A stretch of DNA of 64,000 nucleotides, taken from the NCBI RefSeq assembly GCF_005887115.1, contig NZ_PNCJ01000028.1, positions 1 to 64,000 on the forward strand. The letters are read 5' to 3'. Positions 35,767 to 43,910 of this stretch are shown piece by piece. Under the pieces are notes generated by a model. The model searched no databases. It was not told the DNA's origin and saw nothing but the letters and a program-made list of their open reading frames with translations. Source of the stretch: Pseudoalteromonas rubra. GTDB taxonomy: Bacteria; Pseudomonadota; Gammaproteobacteria; Enterobacterales; Alteromonadaceae. The position numbers and the translations under genes were made by a program. How positions within the stretch are numbered: position 1 is the stretch's first letter; each line of letters starts with the position of its first letter.

Positions 35767-38190
35767 ATGTCTGATAATTACGATTCATCGAGTATTAAAG
35801 TACTGAAGGGATTGGATGCGGTAAGGAAGCGTCCGGGAATGTATATCGGGGACACTGATGATGGTACTGGACTACATCACATGGTCTTCGAAGTCGTTGA
35901 TAACTCAATCGACGAAGCGTTAGCAGGACACTGTGACGATATCTTCGTTACCATCCATACCGATGGTTCTGTGTCAGTACGCGATAATGGCCGTGGTATC
36001 CCAACGGAACTGCACCCAGAAGAAGGGGTATCTGCGGCAGAAGTCATCATGACCGTGCTACATGCAGGTGGTAAGTTCGATGACAACTCTTATAAAGTAT
36101 CAGGTGGCCTACACGGCGTAGGTGTTTCTGTTGTAAATGCACTATCAGAAAAACTACAACTAACAATTCGCCGTGATGGCAAAGTGCATCAGCAGAAATA
36201 CACTATGGGTGTACCAGATGCGCCACTGGGTGTGATTGGCGAAGCTGAGAGTACGGGAACTGAGCTGAGATTCTGGCCAAGTGCTGAGACTTTCTCTGAT
36301 ACTAACTTTCACTATGATATTTTAGCAAAGCGGCTACGTGAGCTTTCTTTCCTGAACTCTGGTGTGAGCATCATCCTCAGCGATGAGCGTGAAGAAAATA
36401 AGCAAGACCATTTTAAGTACGAAGGTGGTATTCAGGCGTTTGTTGAATACCTGAATCGCAAAAAAACACCTGTTCATCAAAATGTATTCAACTTCACTTC
36501 AGAACGTGAAGATGGCATAAGTGTTGAAGTATCCATGCAGTGGAATGATGGATTCCAGGAAAATATTTACTGCTTTACTAACAACATTCCTCAGCGTGAT
36601 GGCGGTACACACTTAGCGGGCTTCCGTAGTGCCCTGACTCGTACGCTAAACAACTACATGGAAAAAGAAGGCTTTAACAAGAAAGCGAAAACAGCAAGCA
36701 ACGCGACAGGTGATGACGCGCGTGAAGGCTTAACGGCTGTCGTGAGTGTTAAAGTGCCTGATCCAAAATTTTCGTCTCAGACTAAAGACAAGCTTGTTTC
36801 AAGTGAGGTGAAAGGTGCGGTTGAACAAGCAATGGCTGAAAAACTAACTGAGTATCTACTAGAAAACCCGGGTGATGCTAAAACAGTTGTAAGCAAAATC
36901 ATTGATGCGGCACGTGCCCGTGAAGCTGCGCGTAAAGCGCGTGAAATGACACGTCGTAAAGGCGCCATGGACTTGGCAGGCCTGCCGGGCAAACTGGCAG
37001 ACTGTCAGGAACGCGATCCGGCTGAATCTGAACTCTACATCGTGGAGGGTGACTCAGCAGGCGGATCGGCTAAACAGGGCCGTAACCGTAAGAACCAGGC
37101 AATTTTGCCTTTGAAAGGTAAGATCCTGAACGTTGAAAAGGCACGTTTCGATAAGATGCTGTCTTCACAGGAAGTCGCGACACTTATCACGGCTTTGGGG
37201 TGTGGTATTGGCCGTGACGAATACGACCCGGAAAAGCTGCGTTATCACCGTATCATTATCATGACCGATGCAGACGTCGACGGTTCGCACATTCGTACGC
37301 TGCTGTTGACCTTCTTCTATCGTCAAATGCCAGAAATCATCGAACGTGGTTATGTGTATATCGCACAGCCACCACTTTATAAGGTGAAAAAAGGCAAACA
37401 AGAGCGTTATATTAAAGATGACCACGCTCTGACAGATTACCTGACGACCTTAGCGCTGGATGGCGCAAGCATCTACTCAAGTGAAGGTGCAGAGGCCATC
37501 TCGGGTAACCGTCTGGAAAATATGGTGCATGATTATCAGAAAACTCTGAATGTCATCGACCGCCTGACGCGTAAATATCCGCGTGCAATGATGTCTCGTC
37601 TGTTATACCAGAATGAGCTGAGCGAAGCCGATCTGAGTGATGAAGCGAAAGTAACGAGCTGGATTCAGGCGTTCGTTGCTGATCTGGACAAACATGATGA
37701 AGATGCCACTATCTACAGCGCTGAAGTGAGCTATGATGATGAGCGTCATATGTACTACCCAGTGGTCAATATCCGCCAGCACGGCGTAGATAAAGCATAT
37801 ACACTGAACTATGACTTCATTACCTCGAAAGACTATGTACGTATTGTAAATACAGGTAAGGCCGTAGCTAATCTGATCAGCGAAGGTGGTTATGTACAGC
37901 GGGGTGAAAAGACCCAACCTGTCGAAACATTCGCAGAATCACTGGACTGGTTGATTGCTGAGTCTAAGCGTGGCTTGTATACACAACGCTATAAAGGGTT
38001 AGGTGAGATGAACCCTGATCAGTTGTGGGAAACCACTATGGATCCTACAGCACGTCGTATGTTACGAGTGACCATTGAAGATGCCATTGCGGCCGACCAG
38101 TTGTTCGCAACTCTGATGGGTGATCAGGTTGAGCCTCGTCGCGATTTCATCGAGCAAAATGCGCTACGTGTTGTAAACCTAGATGTATAA
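35767..38190 (+). CDS. gyrB: DNA gyrase subunit B
   Basis: The 807-aa ATPase subunit starts at ATG 35767 (MSDNYDSSSIKVLKGLDAVRK), 12 bases behind recF; an upstream TTG at 35755 is rejected by comparison with the family. It has the GHKL ATPase (EVVDNSIDEALAGHCDD, GRGIPTE, GGLHGVGVSVVNALS), the Toprim domain (EGDSAGGSAKQGRNRKNQ, DADVDGSHIRTLLLTFF) and the gammaproteobacterial insert between about 565 and 735. Confidence 0.99.
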   Translation: MSDNYDSSSIKVLKGLDAVRKRPGMYIGDTDDGTGLHHMVFEVVDNSIDEALAGHCDDIFVTIHTDGSVSVRDNGRGIPTELHPEEGVSAAEVIMTVLHAGGKFDDNSYKVSGGLHGVGVSVVNALSEKLQLTIRRDGKVHQQKYTMGVPDAPLGVIGEAESTGTELRFWPSAETFSDTNFHYDILAKRLRELSFLNSGVSIILSDEREENKQDHFKYEGGIQAFVEYLNRKKTPVHQNVFNFTSEREDGISVEVSMQWNDGFQENIYCFTNNIPQRDGGTHLAGFRSALTRTLNNYMEKEGFNKKAKTASNATGDDAREGLTAVVSVKVPDPKFSSQTKDKLVSSEVKGAVEQAMAEKLTEYLLENPGDAKTVVSKIIDAARAREAARKAREMTRRKGAMDLAGLPGKLADCQERDPAESELYIVEGDSAGGSAKQGRNRKNQAILPLKGKILNVEKARFDKMLSSQEVATLITALGCGIGRDEYDPEKLRYHRIIIMTDADVDGSHIRTLLLTFFYRQMPEIIERGYVYIAQPPLYKVKKGKQERYIKDDHALTDYLTTLALDGASIYSSEGAEAISGNRLENMVHDYQKTLNVIDRLTRKYPRAMMSRLLYQNELSEADLSDEAKVTSWIQAFVADLDKHDEDATIYSAEVSYDDERHMYYPVVNIRQHGVDKAYTLNYDFITSKDYVRIVNTGKAVANLISEGGYVQRGEKTQPVETFAESLDWLIAESKRGLYTQRYKGLGEMNPDQLWETTMDPTARRMLRVTIEDAIAADQLFATLMGDQVEPRRDFIEQNALRVVNLDV

Positions 38191-38253
38191 ATAAGAGCGT
38201 GTGTGAGTGCTCATCATTGATGATATAGAGCCTCACAATTCATGACACTCGTC

Positions 38254-38287
38254 AAAAAGCCACCTCTCACAGGGTGGCTTTTTTGCG
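38254..38287 (+). terminator. Rho-independent terminator of gyrB
   Basis: The stem AAGCCACC/GGGTGGCTT with loop TCTCACA is followed by six T; an A-run precedes it. It lies about 65 bases behind the gyrB stop. Confidence 0.9.
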
Positions 38288-38320
38288 TCCTGGGAAGAGC
38301 ATTGTGACAAAGGAGAGAAG

Positions 38321-38371
38321 TACCGCTTCTTAAACCCGACATCATTTTGAGTACGGGTAAGCGGTATTTTT
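38321..38371 (+). terminator. Second hairpin upstream of glyQ (terminator or attenuator-like)
   Basis: TACCGCTT (38321-38328) pairs with AAGCGGTA (38359-38366), and the inner ACCCG (38334-38338) pairs with CGGGT (38354-38358); a five-T run follows. It may be a second terminator for gyrB or a leader hairpin for glyQS. The remaining bases to 38513 hold the glyQ promoter and no gene. Confidence 0.45.
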
Positions 38372-38513
38372 ACGCGCTTTTTTAGTGATAACGCTTAAAA
38401 CAGCGCGGCGCTCGCGGTATACTGAGCATAATTTTCAGACATAATTAGCCCGATACTTTGCGGTATTTATTGCGCAAATCGGGTTCCATGTACCATACAA
38501 AAATAAGCCAACT

Positions 38514-39413
38514 ATGCAAAAATACGATATCAAAACCTTCCAAGGGTTGATCCTGGCTTTACAGGACTATTGGGCACAGCAAGGCTGTGTGATCGCGCAG
38601 CCACTGGATATGGAAGTGGGTGCGGGGACGTTTCATCCGCTGACTTTCCTCAAGTCGATTGGCCCGGAGCCAATGTCGAGCGCGTATGTACAACCTTGTC
38701 GTCGCCCGACTGATGGTCGTTACGGTGAAAACCCAAACCGTCTGCAGCACTACTATCAATTCCAGGTGGTATTGAAGCCATCACCTGAAAACATTCAGGA
38801 GCTGTACCTAGGATCTCTGGAAGCGCTTGGCATCGATACCCTGACTCATGAAGTGCGTTTCGTTGAAGATAACTGGGAATCACCAACTCTGGGTGCCTGG
38901 GGTCTGGGTTGGGAAGTTTGGCTCAATGGTATGGAAGTGACTCAGTTTACATATTTCCAGCAAGTCGGTGGCCTGGAATGTTCGCCGGTTACGGGTGAAA
39001 TCACTTATGGTTTAGAGCGACTTGCAATGTATATACAAGGTGTGGACAGCATCTATGACTTGGTCTGGACTGATGGTCCTATGGGCCGTGTGACTTATGG
39101 TGACGTGTTCCATCAGAACGAAGTCGAGCAGTCGACTTACAACTTTGAACATGCGGATGTTGACGCTTTGTTTAAGCAGTTCGACCAGTGCGAACTGGAA
39201 AGTCAGAAGCTGATCGAAGCGGGACTGCCATTGCCGGCTTATGAGCAGGTGATGAAGGCATCACACGCATTCAATCTGTTGGATGCCCGTCATGCGATTT
39301 CTGTGACAGAACGCCAGCGTTATATTTTACGTGTGCGTGCACTGTCTAAGGCCTGTGCTCAGGCTTACTATGAGGCCCGTGAGGCACTCGGATTCCCGCT
39401 TTGTAAGGATTAA
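38514..39413 (+). CDS. glyQ: Glycyl-tRNA synthetase alpha subunit
   Basis: This 299-aa catalytic subunit of the tetrameric glycine enzyme starts MQKYDIKTFQGLILALQDYW and contains QPLDMEVGAGTFHP and the class II motif regions (YVQPCRRPTDGRYGENPNR). It lies two bases before glyS. Confidence 0.99.
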   Translation: MQKYDIKTFQGLILALQDYWAQQGCVIAQPLDMEVGAGTFHPLTFLKSIGPEPMSSAYVQPCRRPTDGRYGENPNRLQHYYQFQVVLKPSPENIQELYLGSLEALGIDTLTHEVRFVEDNWESPTLGAWGLGWEVWLNGMEVTQFTYFQQVGGLECSPVTGEITYGLERLAMYIQGVDSIYDLVWTDGPMGRVTYGDVFHQNEVEQSTYNFEHADVDALFKQFDQCELESQKLIEAGLPLPAYEQVMKASHAFNLLDARHAISVTERQRYILRVRALSKACAQAYYEAREALGFPLCKD

Positions 39414-39415
39414 TC

Positions 39416-41485
39416 ATGACCACAGAAAATCTACTCGTTGAAATTGGTACTGAAGAGTTACCACCAAAAGCCTTACGCAAGCTGGCAGAATCATTTGCCG
39501 AAAATATGCAGGTTGAACTGACAGGGCTTGAGCTGACATTTGAAGATATAAGCTGGTACGCGTCACCACGTCGTCTGGGTTTAAAGGTAATTAGCCTGCA
39601 AACTCAGCAACAGGACAAAGTGGTTGAGAAGCGCGGTCCGGCAACGAAAGCGGCGTTTGATGCCGACGGTAATCCAACCAAAGCAGCGATGGGCTGGGCA
39701 CGTGGTTGTGGTATTGAAGTATCAGAAGCCGAGACACTGGAAACCGACAAAGGTGCCTGGTTGCTACACCGTGCAACCGTAGAGGGTCAGCAGACAAGCG
39801 CTTTGTTGTCTGATGCCATTGCAAAGTCATTAGCAAAACTACCTATCCCAAAACCAATGCGCTGGGGTGCTAATAAAACGCAATTTATCCGCCCGGTGCA
39901 CACCGTGGCTGCGTTACTTGGCAGTGAAGTTGTAACTGGCGAAGTATTAGGTAAAGCCATTTCAAACCAGCTGCAGGGTCACCGCTTTCACCACCCTGAG
40001 CGGGTGAGCATTAACCACGCCGATGAAGCGTTTGAGACCCTGAAAGGGGCGTATGTCATTGCTGACTACGAAGCAAGAAAGGCACTTATCCGTGAGCAGA
40101 TCAATGCCGAGGCTGACAAGCTGGGCGCGGTTGTGGCGATGGATGAAGACCTGCTGGAAGAAGTGACTGCCCTGGTTGAGTGGCCGGTCACTTTGGTGGC
40201 GTCGTTTGAGGAAGAATTCCTGTCGGTCCCTGCGGAAGCGCTGATCTATACGATGAAGGACGATCAGAAATACTTCCCGCTACTGGATAAGGCGGGCAAG
40301 CTGATCAACAAATTCCTGTTTGTCTCAAACATTGAAAGTAAAGACCCGAGTGTTGTTATTTCAGGTAACGAGAAAGTAGTTCGTCCGCGTCTGGCGGATG
40401 CGCAGTTCTTCTTTGAGACAGATAAGAAGAAAACCCTGGAGAGCCGTCTGGAGTCTCTGGGCACGGTCTTGTTCCAAAAACAGCTGGGCACATTAAAAGA
40501 CAAGTCCGAGCGTATCGCTGCTTTGGCTGGCTTTATTGCTGAGCAATTGGGTGCGGATAAAGCACTGGCTGAACGCGCTGGTTTGTTGAGTAAAACGGAT
40601 CTGATGACTGAAATGGTCATGGAGTTCACCGATGTGCAGGGCGTGATGGGCATGCACTATGCACGCATCGACGGTGAAGCCGAAGAGGTCGCTGTTGCAC
40701 AGAATGAGCAATATATGCCGCGCTTTGCGGGCGATGCCCTGCCGTCAAACCCAATCAGTTGTGCCGTGGCACTGGCAGACAAGTTCGATACCCTGGTTGG
40801 GATCTTCGGCATTGGCCAAATCCCTAAAGGCGACAAAGACCCGTTTGCGCTGCGCCGTGCTGCCATTGGTGCGTTGCGTATCATGGTTGAAAAAGAACTC
40901 GAGCTGGATATTCATGCACTGGTCGAAAAGTCTCGTACATTGTTCGGCGACAAGCTGAGCAACGACAATGTAGCCGAAGAGGTGTTTGAGTTCATGCTGG
41001 GCCGTTTCCGTGCCTGGTATCAGGATGAGGGGATCGCTGTTGATGTGATCCAGGCCGTGCTGGCGCGTCGTCCTTCTCAGCCGGTTGACTTTGACCGTCG
41101 CGTGAAAGCGGTAAGCCATTTCAGAACGTTAGATCAGGCAGAAGCGTTGGCCGCAGCAAATAAGCGCGTTAACAATATTCTCGCGAAAAACAATGTGACC
41201 AGCGACGCTGAAATCAATACGGCGTTGTTGTCAGAAGCCGCTGAGCAGCAACTGGCGAAAGAAGTGGCTGCACTGACTGCCGAACTGGCTCCAGTCTATG
41301 CACAAGGTGATTATCAGCAAGCACTGACGCGTTTGGCAAGTTTGCGTGAAGCGGTAGATAACTTCTTTGATAACGTCATGGTCATGGCTGATGATGAAGC
41401 GGTGAAGCAAAACCGCCTCGCACTGCTTAGCCAGCTGAGCCGTTTGTTCCTCAACACGGCGGACATCTCTGTCTTACAAAACTAA
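39416..41485 (+). CDS. glyS: Glycyl-tRNA synthetase beta subunit
   Basis: This 689-aa tRNA-binding and editing-like subunit starts TTENLLVEIGTEELPPKALRK after the initiating Met and has an HD-like domain and a C-terminal anticodon-binding domain. It is translationally linked to glyQ and followed by a terminator. Confidence 0.99.
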   Translation: MTTENLLVEIGTEELPPKALRKLAESFAENMQVELTGLELTFEDISWYASPRRLGLKVISLQTQQQDKVVEKRGPATKAAFDADGNPTKAAMGWARGCGIEVSEAETLETDKGAWLLHRATVEGQQTSALLSDAIAKSLAKLPIPKPMRWGANKTQFIRPVHTVAALLGSEVVTGEVLGKAISNQLQGHRFHHPERVSINHADEAFETLKGAYVIADYEARKALIREQINAEADKLGAVVAMDEDLLEEVTALVEWPVTLVASFEEEFLSVPAEALIYTMKDDQKYFPLLDKAGKLINKFLFVSNIESKDPSVVISGNEKVVRPRLADAQFFFETDKKKTLESRLESLGTVLFQKQLGTLKDKSERIAALAGFIAEQLGADKALAERAGLLSKTDLMTEMVMEFTDVQGVMGMHYARIDGEAEEVAVAQNEQYMPRFAGDALPSNPISCAVALADKFDTLVGIFGIGQIPKGDKDPFALRRAAIGALRIMVEKELELDIHALVEKSRTLFGDKLSNDNVAEEVFEFMLGRFRAWYQDEGIAVDVIQAVLARRPSQPVDFDRRVKAVSHFRTLDQAEALAAANKRVNNILAKNNVTSDAEINTALLSEAAEQQLAKEVAALTAELAPVYAQGDYQQALTRLASLREAVDNFFDNVMVMADDEAVKQNRLALLSQLSRLFLNTADISVLQN

Positions 41486-41498
41486 GGCAGCCAATCTT

Positions 41499-41531
41499 AA
41501 AACAAGCCAGCATTCGTGCTGGCTTTTATTT
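41499..41531 (+). terminator. Rho-independent terminator of glyQS
   Basis: The stem AAGCCAGCA/TGCTGGCTT with loop TTCG, a stable tetraloop, is followed by a T-rich tract. Confidence 0.9.
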
Positions 41532-41549
41532 TTGTGATCGGGATTAACA

Positions 41550-42011
41550 ATGAAACAGCATATCATTGCGTTAGTAATGGCATTGGGTTTAAGCGCCTGT
41601 TCGACGGCCCCACAACATCAGCCAGTGGATAATTCCTCTGGGCAGGTGACAACCAGCACCGGTGCGTCTCTTGTGATGGACAGGCCGATGTATTTGCGTG
41701 GCGATTTTACTTTGTGGGATGCAGACGAAGTCTATCGGCTAACACAGACTCAGACGGGAATGTACAGTGTACGGGTACGCTTTATGAGTCCCGGAAAAGT
41801 GTACGAATTTAAAGTCGCTGATGCGACATGGACGCCGGGTTACAACTGCGGCTTTCGCTATGATGGCAAAGTGAGTCTGGGTAAACCGGTTATTGCGGAT
41901 TGTGACACTGTCTACAATTACTTTGGATTTATACCCGACAGAAAGGGATGGTATCGAATTTCGCTGGATTTAAGAGGCGCTACGCCACAGATCATAGTGC
42001 AGCGTGATTAA
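41550..42011 (+). CDS. Lipoprotein with starch-binding-like (pullulanase N-terminal type) beta-sandwich
   Basis: The 153-aa product has a lipobox (MALGLSAC, Cys at 17), so it should be lipid-anchored. The mature part contains YLRGDFTLWDADEVYRL, then GMYSVRVRF and GKVYEFKVADATW, the pattern of carbohydrate-module domains found in front of pullulanases and related CBM48/CBM41-like folds. No catalytic domain follows. The function is unknown; it may be an envelope glycan-binding lipoprotein. A MITE-like end begins right behind its stop codon. Confidence 0.7.
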   Translation: MKQHIIALVMALGLSACSTAPQHQPVDNSSGQVTTSTGASLVMDRPMYLRGDFTLWDADEVYRLTQTQTGMYSVRVRFMSPGKVYEFKVADATWTPGYNCGFRYDGKVSLGKPVIADCDTVYNYFGFIPDRKGWYRISLDLRGATPQIIVQRD

Positions 42012-42029
42012 TACCAATTTCAGTTAATA
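42012..42029 (+). repeat. Isolated MITE-like terminus
   Basis: TACCAATTTCAGTTAATA matches the outer 18 bases of the elements at 9627-9850 and 63129-63288 with one difference. The rest of the element is not recognisable here; it is a solo end or a remnant. Confidence 0.55.
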
Positions 42030-42139
42030 TCGGGAAAGATAAATTTGTTGTGTAATTTATTTTGATTGAATATTGAGCTTTTTGAATTGTTTTGTTATTG
42101 TTAATTGCGAGTTAAACAATATAAAAACAAGGAAATACA

Positions 42140-42301
42140 ATGAAAATCAAACTAAATAAAAAAGCAGTAAAACAACTTTCTGGCAAGCAAGTTCTGGCCG
42201 AGCAGGCGACACCGGCGATCAATGGTGGTAATCCACAACAAGAATTAGCGACCTGGCATCGTGGTTGGATCTCTTGCGTTGAATGTCCAATTCTCGTGTA
42301 G
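42140..42301 (+). CDS. Orphan GG-leader precursor peptide, 53 aa
   Basis: The ATG at 42140 follows AAGGA at seven bases. The product reads MKIKLNKKAVKQLSGKQVL, AEQATPAINGG, then the core NPQQELATWHRGWISC and VECPILV. The leader aligns with the twin precursors at 6123-6492 (K-x-K-x-x-K-K-x-x-K-x-L-x-G-K-Q-V-L ... G-G), although it lies 36 kb away on the other strand with no transporter or modifying enzyme beside it. The core has two cysteines four apart, two tryptophans and a hydrophobic end. It is probably secreted by an exporter encoded elsewhere, perhaps the C39 protein at 799-3009. Confidence 0.8.
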   Translation: MKIKLNKKAVKQLSGKQVLAEQATPAINGGNPQQELATWHRGWISCVECPILV

Positions 42302-42310
42302 TCCGAGCAT

Positions 42311-42350
42311 TAAAATAGCTGGTGGGGTTGTTGCACCAGCTTTGCGGTTA
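42311..42350. terminator. Hairpin between orphan peptide gene and tusA
   Basis: AGCTGGTG (42317-42324) pairs with CACCAGCT (42334-42341). The minus strand continues ATTTT, the plus strand TTGCGGTTATTT. It is a likely bidirectional terminator for two convergent genes. Confidence 0.5.
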
Positions 42351-42587
42351 TTTCCCTTTCTTCACCAGATAGCGATAAGGGACGCTATCCACTTCTTTAG
42401 CCACCAGAGTGTGATCCATAAATTCACAGAAACTGGGAATATCCCGGGTGGTAGACGGGTCGTCTGCCAGGATCACCAGGGTTTCACCCTCCTGCATTTT
42501 TCTCACCTTGCCACGGATCATCATCACGGGCTCAGGGCATCGTAAGCCAATCGCATCGAGAGTGTGGTCAGTGTTGTCAAAGTTCAT
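42348..42587 (-). CDS. tusA: Sulfur carrier protein TusA
   Basis: The 79-aa protein (MNFDNTDHTLDAIGLRCPEP) carries the persulfide cysteine in LRCPEPVMM and closely matches the E. coli protein, including ADDPSTTRDIPSFCEFM. It hands sulfur from IscS to the TusBCD relay for tRNA 2-thiolation. A start at 42602 adding five residues is possible. Confidence 0.95.
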   Translation of the reverse strand: MNFDNTDHTLDAIGLRCPEPVMMIRGKVRKMQEGETLVILADDPSTTRDIPSFCEFMDHTLVAKEVDSVPYRYLVKKGK

Positions 42588-42670
42588 GGCAGTACCCTTC
42601 AAAAATAAAGTGTCTATTCTAGCGCGCCTGAAGTGACAAATAAATATGCAAGTTCAGATACCCGATCACG

Positions 42671-42704
42671 AAAAAAGGCAAGCTACACGAAGCAGCTTGC
42701 CTTG
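42671..42704 (-). terminator. Rho-independent terminator of fadBA
   Basis: The stem AAGGCAAGCT/AGCTTGCCTT of ten pairs is followed on the minus strand by six T. It lies about 35 bases behind the fadA stop. Confidence 0.88.
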
Positions 42705-42739
42705 GTCACCAAGTTAAATCTTAGGGAATGTTGTTTAGT

Positions 42740-43909
42740 TTAGTCTTCAACTCGCTCGAAGACGGTCGCAATGCCCTGACCCAGACCGATACACATGGTC
42801 GCCAGGCCATACTTAGCGCCTTTGTCTTCCATTATATGGATCAAAGACGTGCTGATCCGTGAGCCTGAACAGCCCAGCGGGTGACCCAGCGCAATGGCGC
42901 CGCCATTGAGGTTCACTTTCTCGTCAGCCACATCCAGTAAGCCCAGATCTTTCAGTACCGGTAAAGACTGCGCGGCAAAAGCTTCATTCAGTTCAGCTAC
43001 ATCAATGTCTTCAATGCTCAAACCTGCTTGCTTCAGTGCCTTCTGGCTGGCAGGAACCGGACCGTAACCCATGATAGATGGATCGCAACCTGCAACCGCC
43101 ATCGACTTAACGCGTGCACGAATTGGCAGGCCCAATTCTTTGGCCTTCGACTCACTCATGACCAGCATGGCTGAAGCGCCGTCAGACAGAGCCGATGACG
43201 TACCTGCGGTCACCGTGCCCGAAGCCGGGTTGAATACAGGGCGTAACTGGCTCAGGCCTTCCATGGTGGTTTCCGGACGGATCACTTCGTCGTGTTCAAC
43301 CAGTACTGGCGCACCATCGGCATCATGACCTTCCATTGGTAAAATTTCACGCGCAAAACGGCCTTCAACCGTGGCTGCATGGGCGCGCTGATGTGAGCGC
43401 ACTGCAAAGGCATCCTGTTGCTCACGGTTAATACCGTGCAGGGTGGCCAGGTATTCCGCAGTCAGACCCATAACACCGGCGGCTTGTGCAACTGAAGTCG
43501 ACAGACCCGGGTGGAAGTCATTACCGTGCGTCATAGGAACGTGGCCCATGTGCTCAACACCCCCGATCAGGTAGGTATCGCCGGCGCCAGTCATAATCGC
43601 ACGTGCTGCATCATGCAGTGCCTGCATGGATGAACCACATAAGCGGTTTACCGTGACTGCAGGTACTGTGTGTGGAATACCTGCCAGCAGGGCGGCATTA
43701 CGGCCTACGTTAAAACCTTGCTCCAGGGTTTGTTGTACACACCCCCAGTAAATGTCATCGATAGAATCCGGTGCCACTGCCGGGTTGCGATCCAGCAGGC
43801 CTTTCATCAGGTGGGCACTGAGGTCTTCAGCACGTTTGTGTTTGAACACACCGCCCTTGGAGCGGCCCATCGGCGTACGAATACAATCTACGATTACTGC
43901 CTGTTCCAT
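42740..43909 (-). CDS. fadA: 3-ketoacyl-CoA thiolase
   Basis: This 389-aa thiolase starts MEQAVIVDCIRTPMGRSKGG at 43909; an upstream frame to 43960 is rejected because it runs into fadB. The active cysteine lies in NRLCGSSMQALHDAAR (about Cys91), with the His and second Cys in GGAIALGHPLGCSGSR. It completes beta-oxidation with FadB, whose gene ends one base before. Confidence 0.97.
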   Translation of the reverse strand: MEQAVIVDCIRTPMGRSKGGVFKHKRAEDLSAHLMKGLLDRNPAVAPDSIDDIYWGCVQQTLEQGFNVGRNAALLAGIPHTVPAVTVNRLCGSSMQALHDAARAIMTGAGDTYLIGGVEHMGHVPMTHGNDFHPGLSTSVAQAAGVMGLTAEYLATLHGINREQQDAFAVRSHQRAHAATVEGRFAREILPMEGHDADGAPVLVEHDEVIRPETTMEGLSQLRPVFNPASGTVTAGTSSALSDGASAMLVMSESKAKELGLPIRARVKSMAVAGCDPSIMGYGPVPASQKALKQAGLSIEDIDVAELNEAFAAQSLPVLKDLGLLDVADEKVNLNGGAIALGHPLGCSGSRISTSLIHIMEDKGAKYGLATMCIGLGQGIATVFERVED

Positions 43910-43910
43910 G

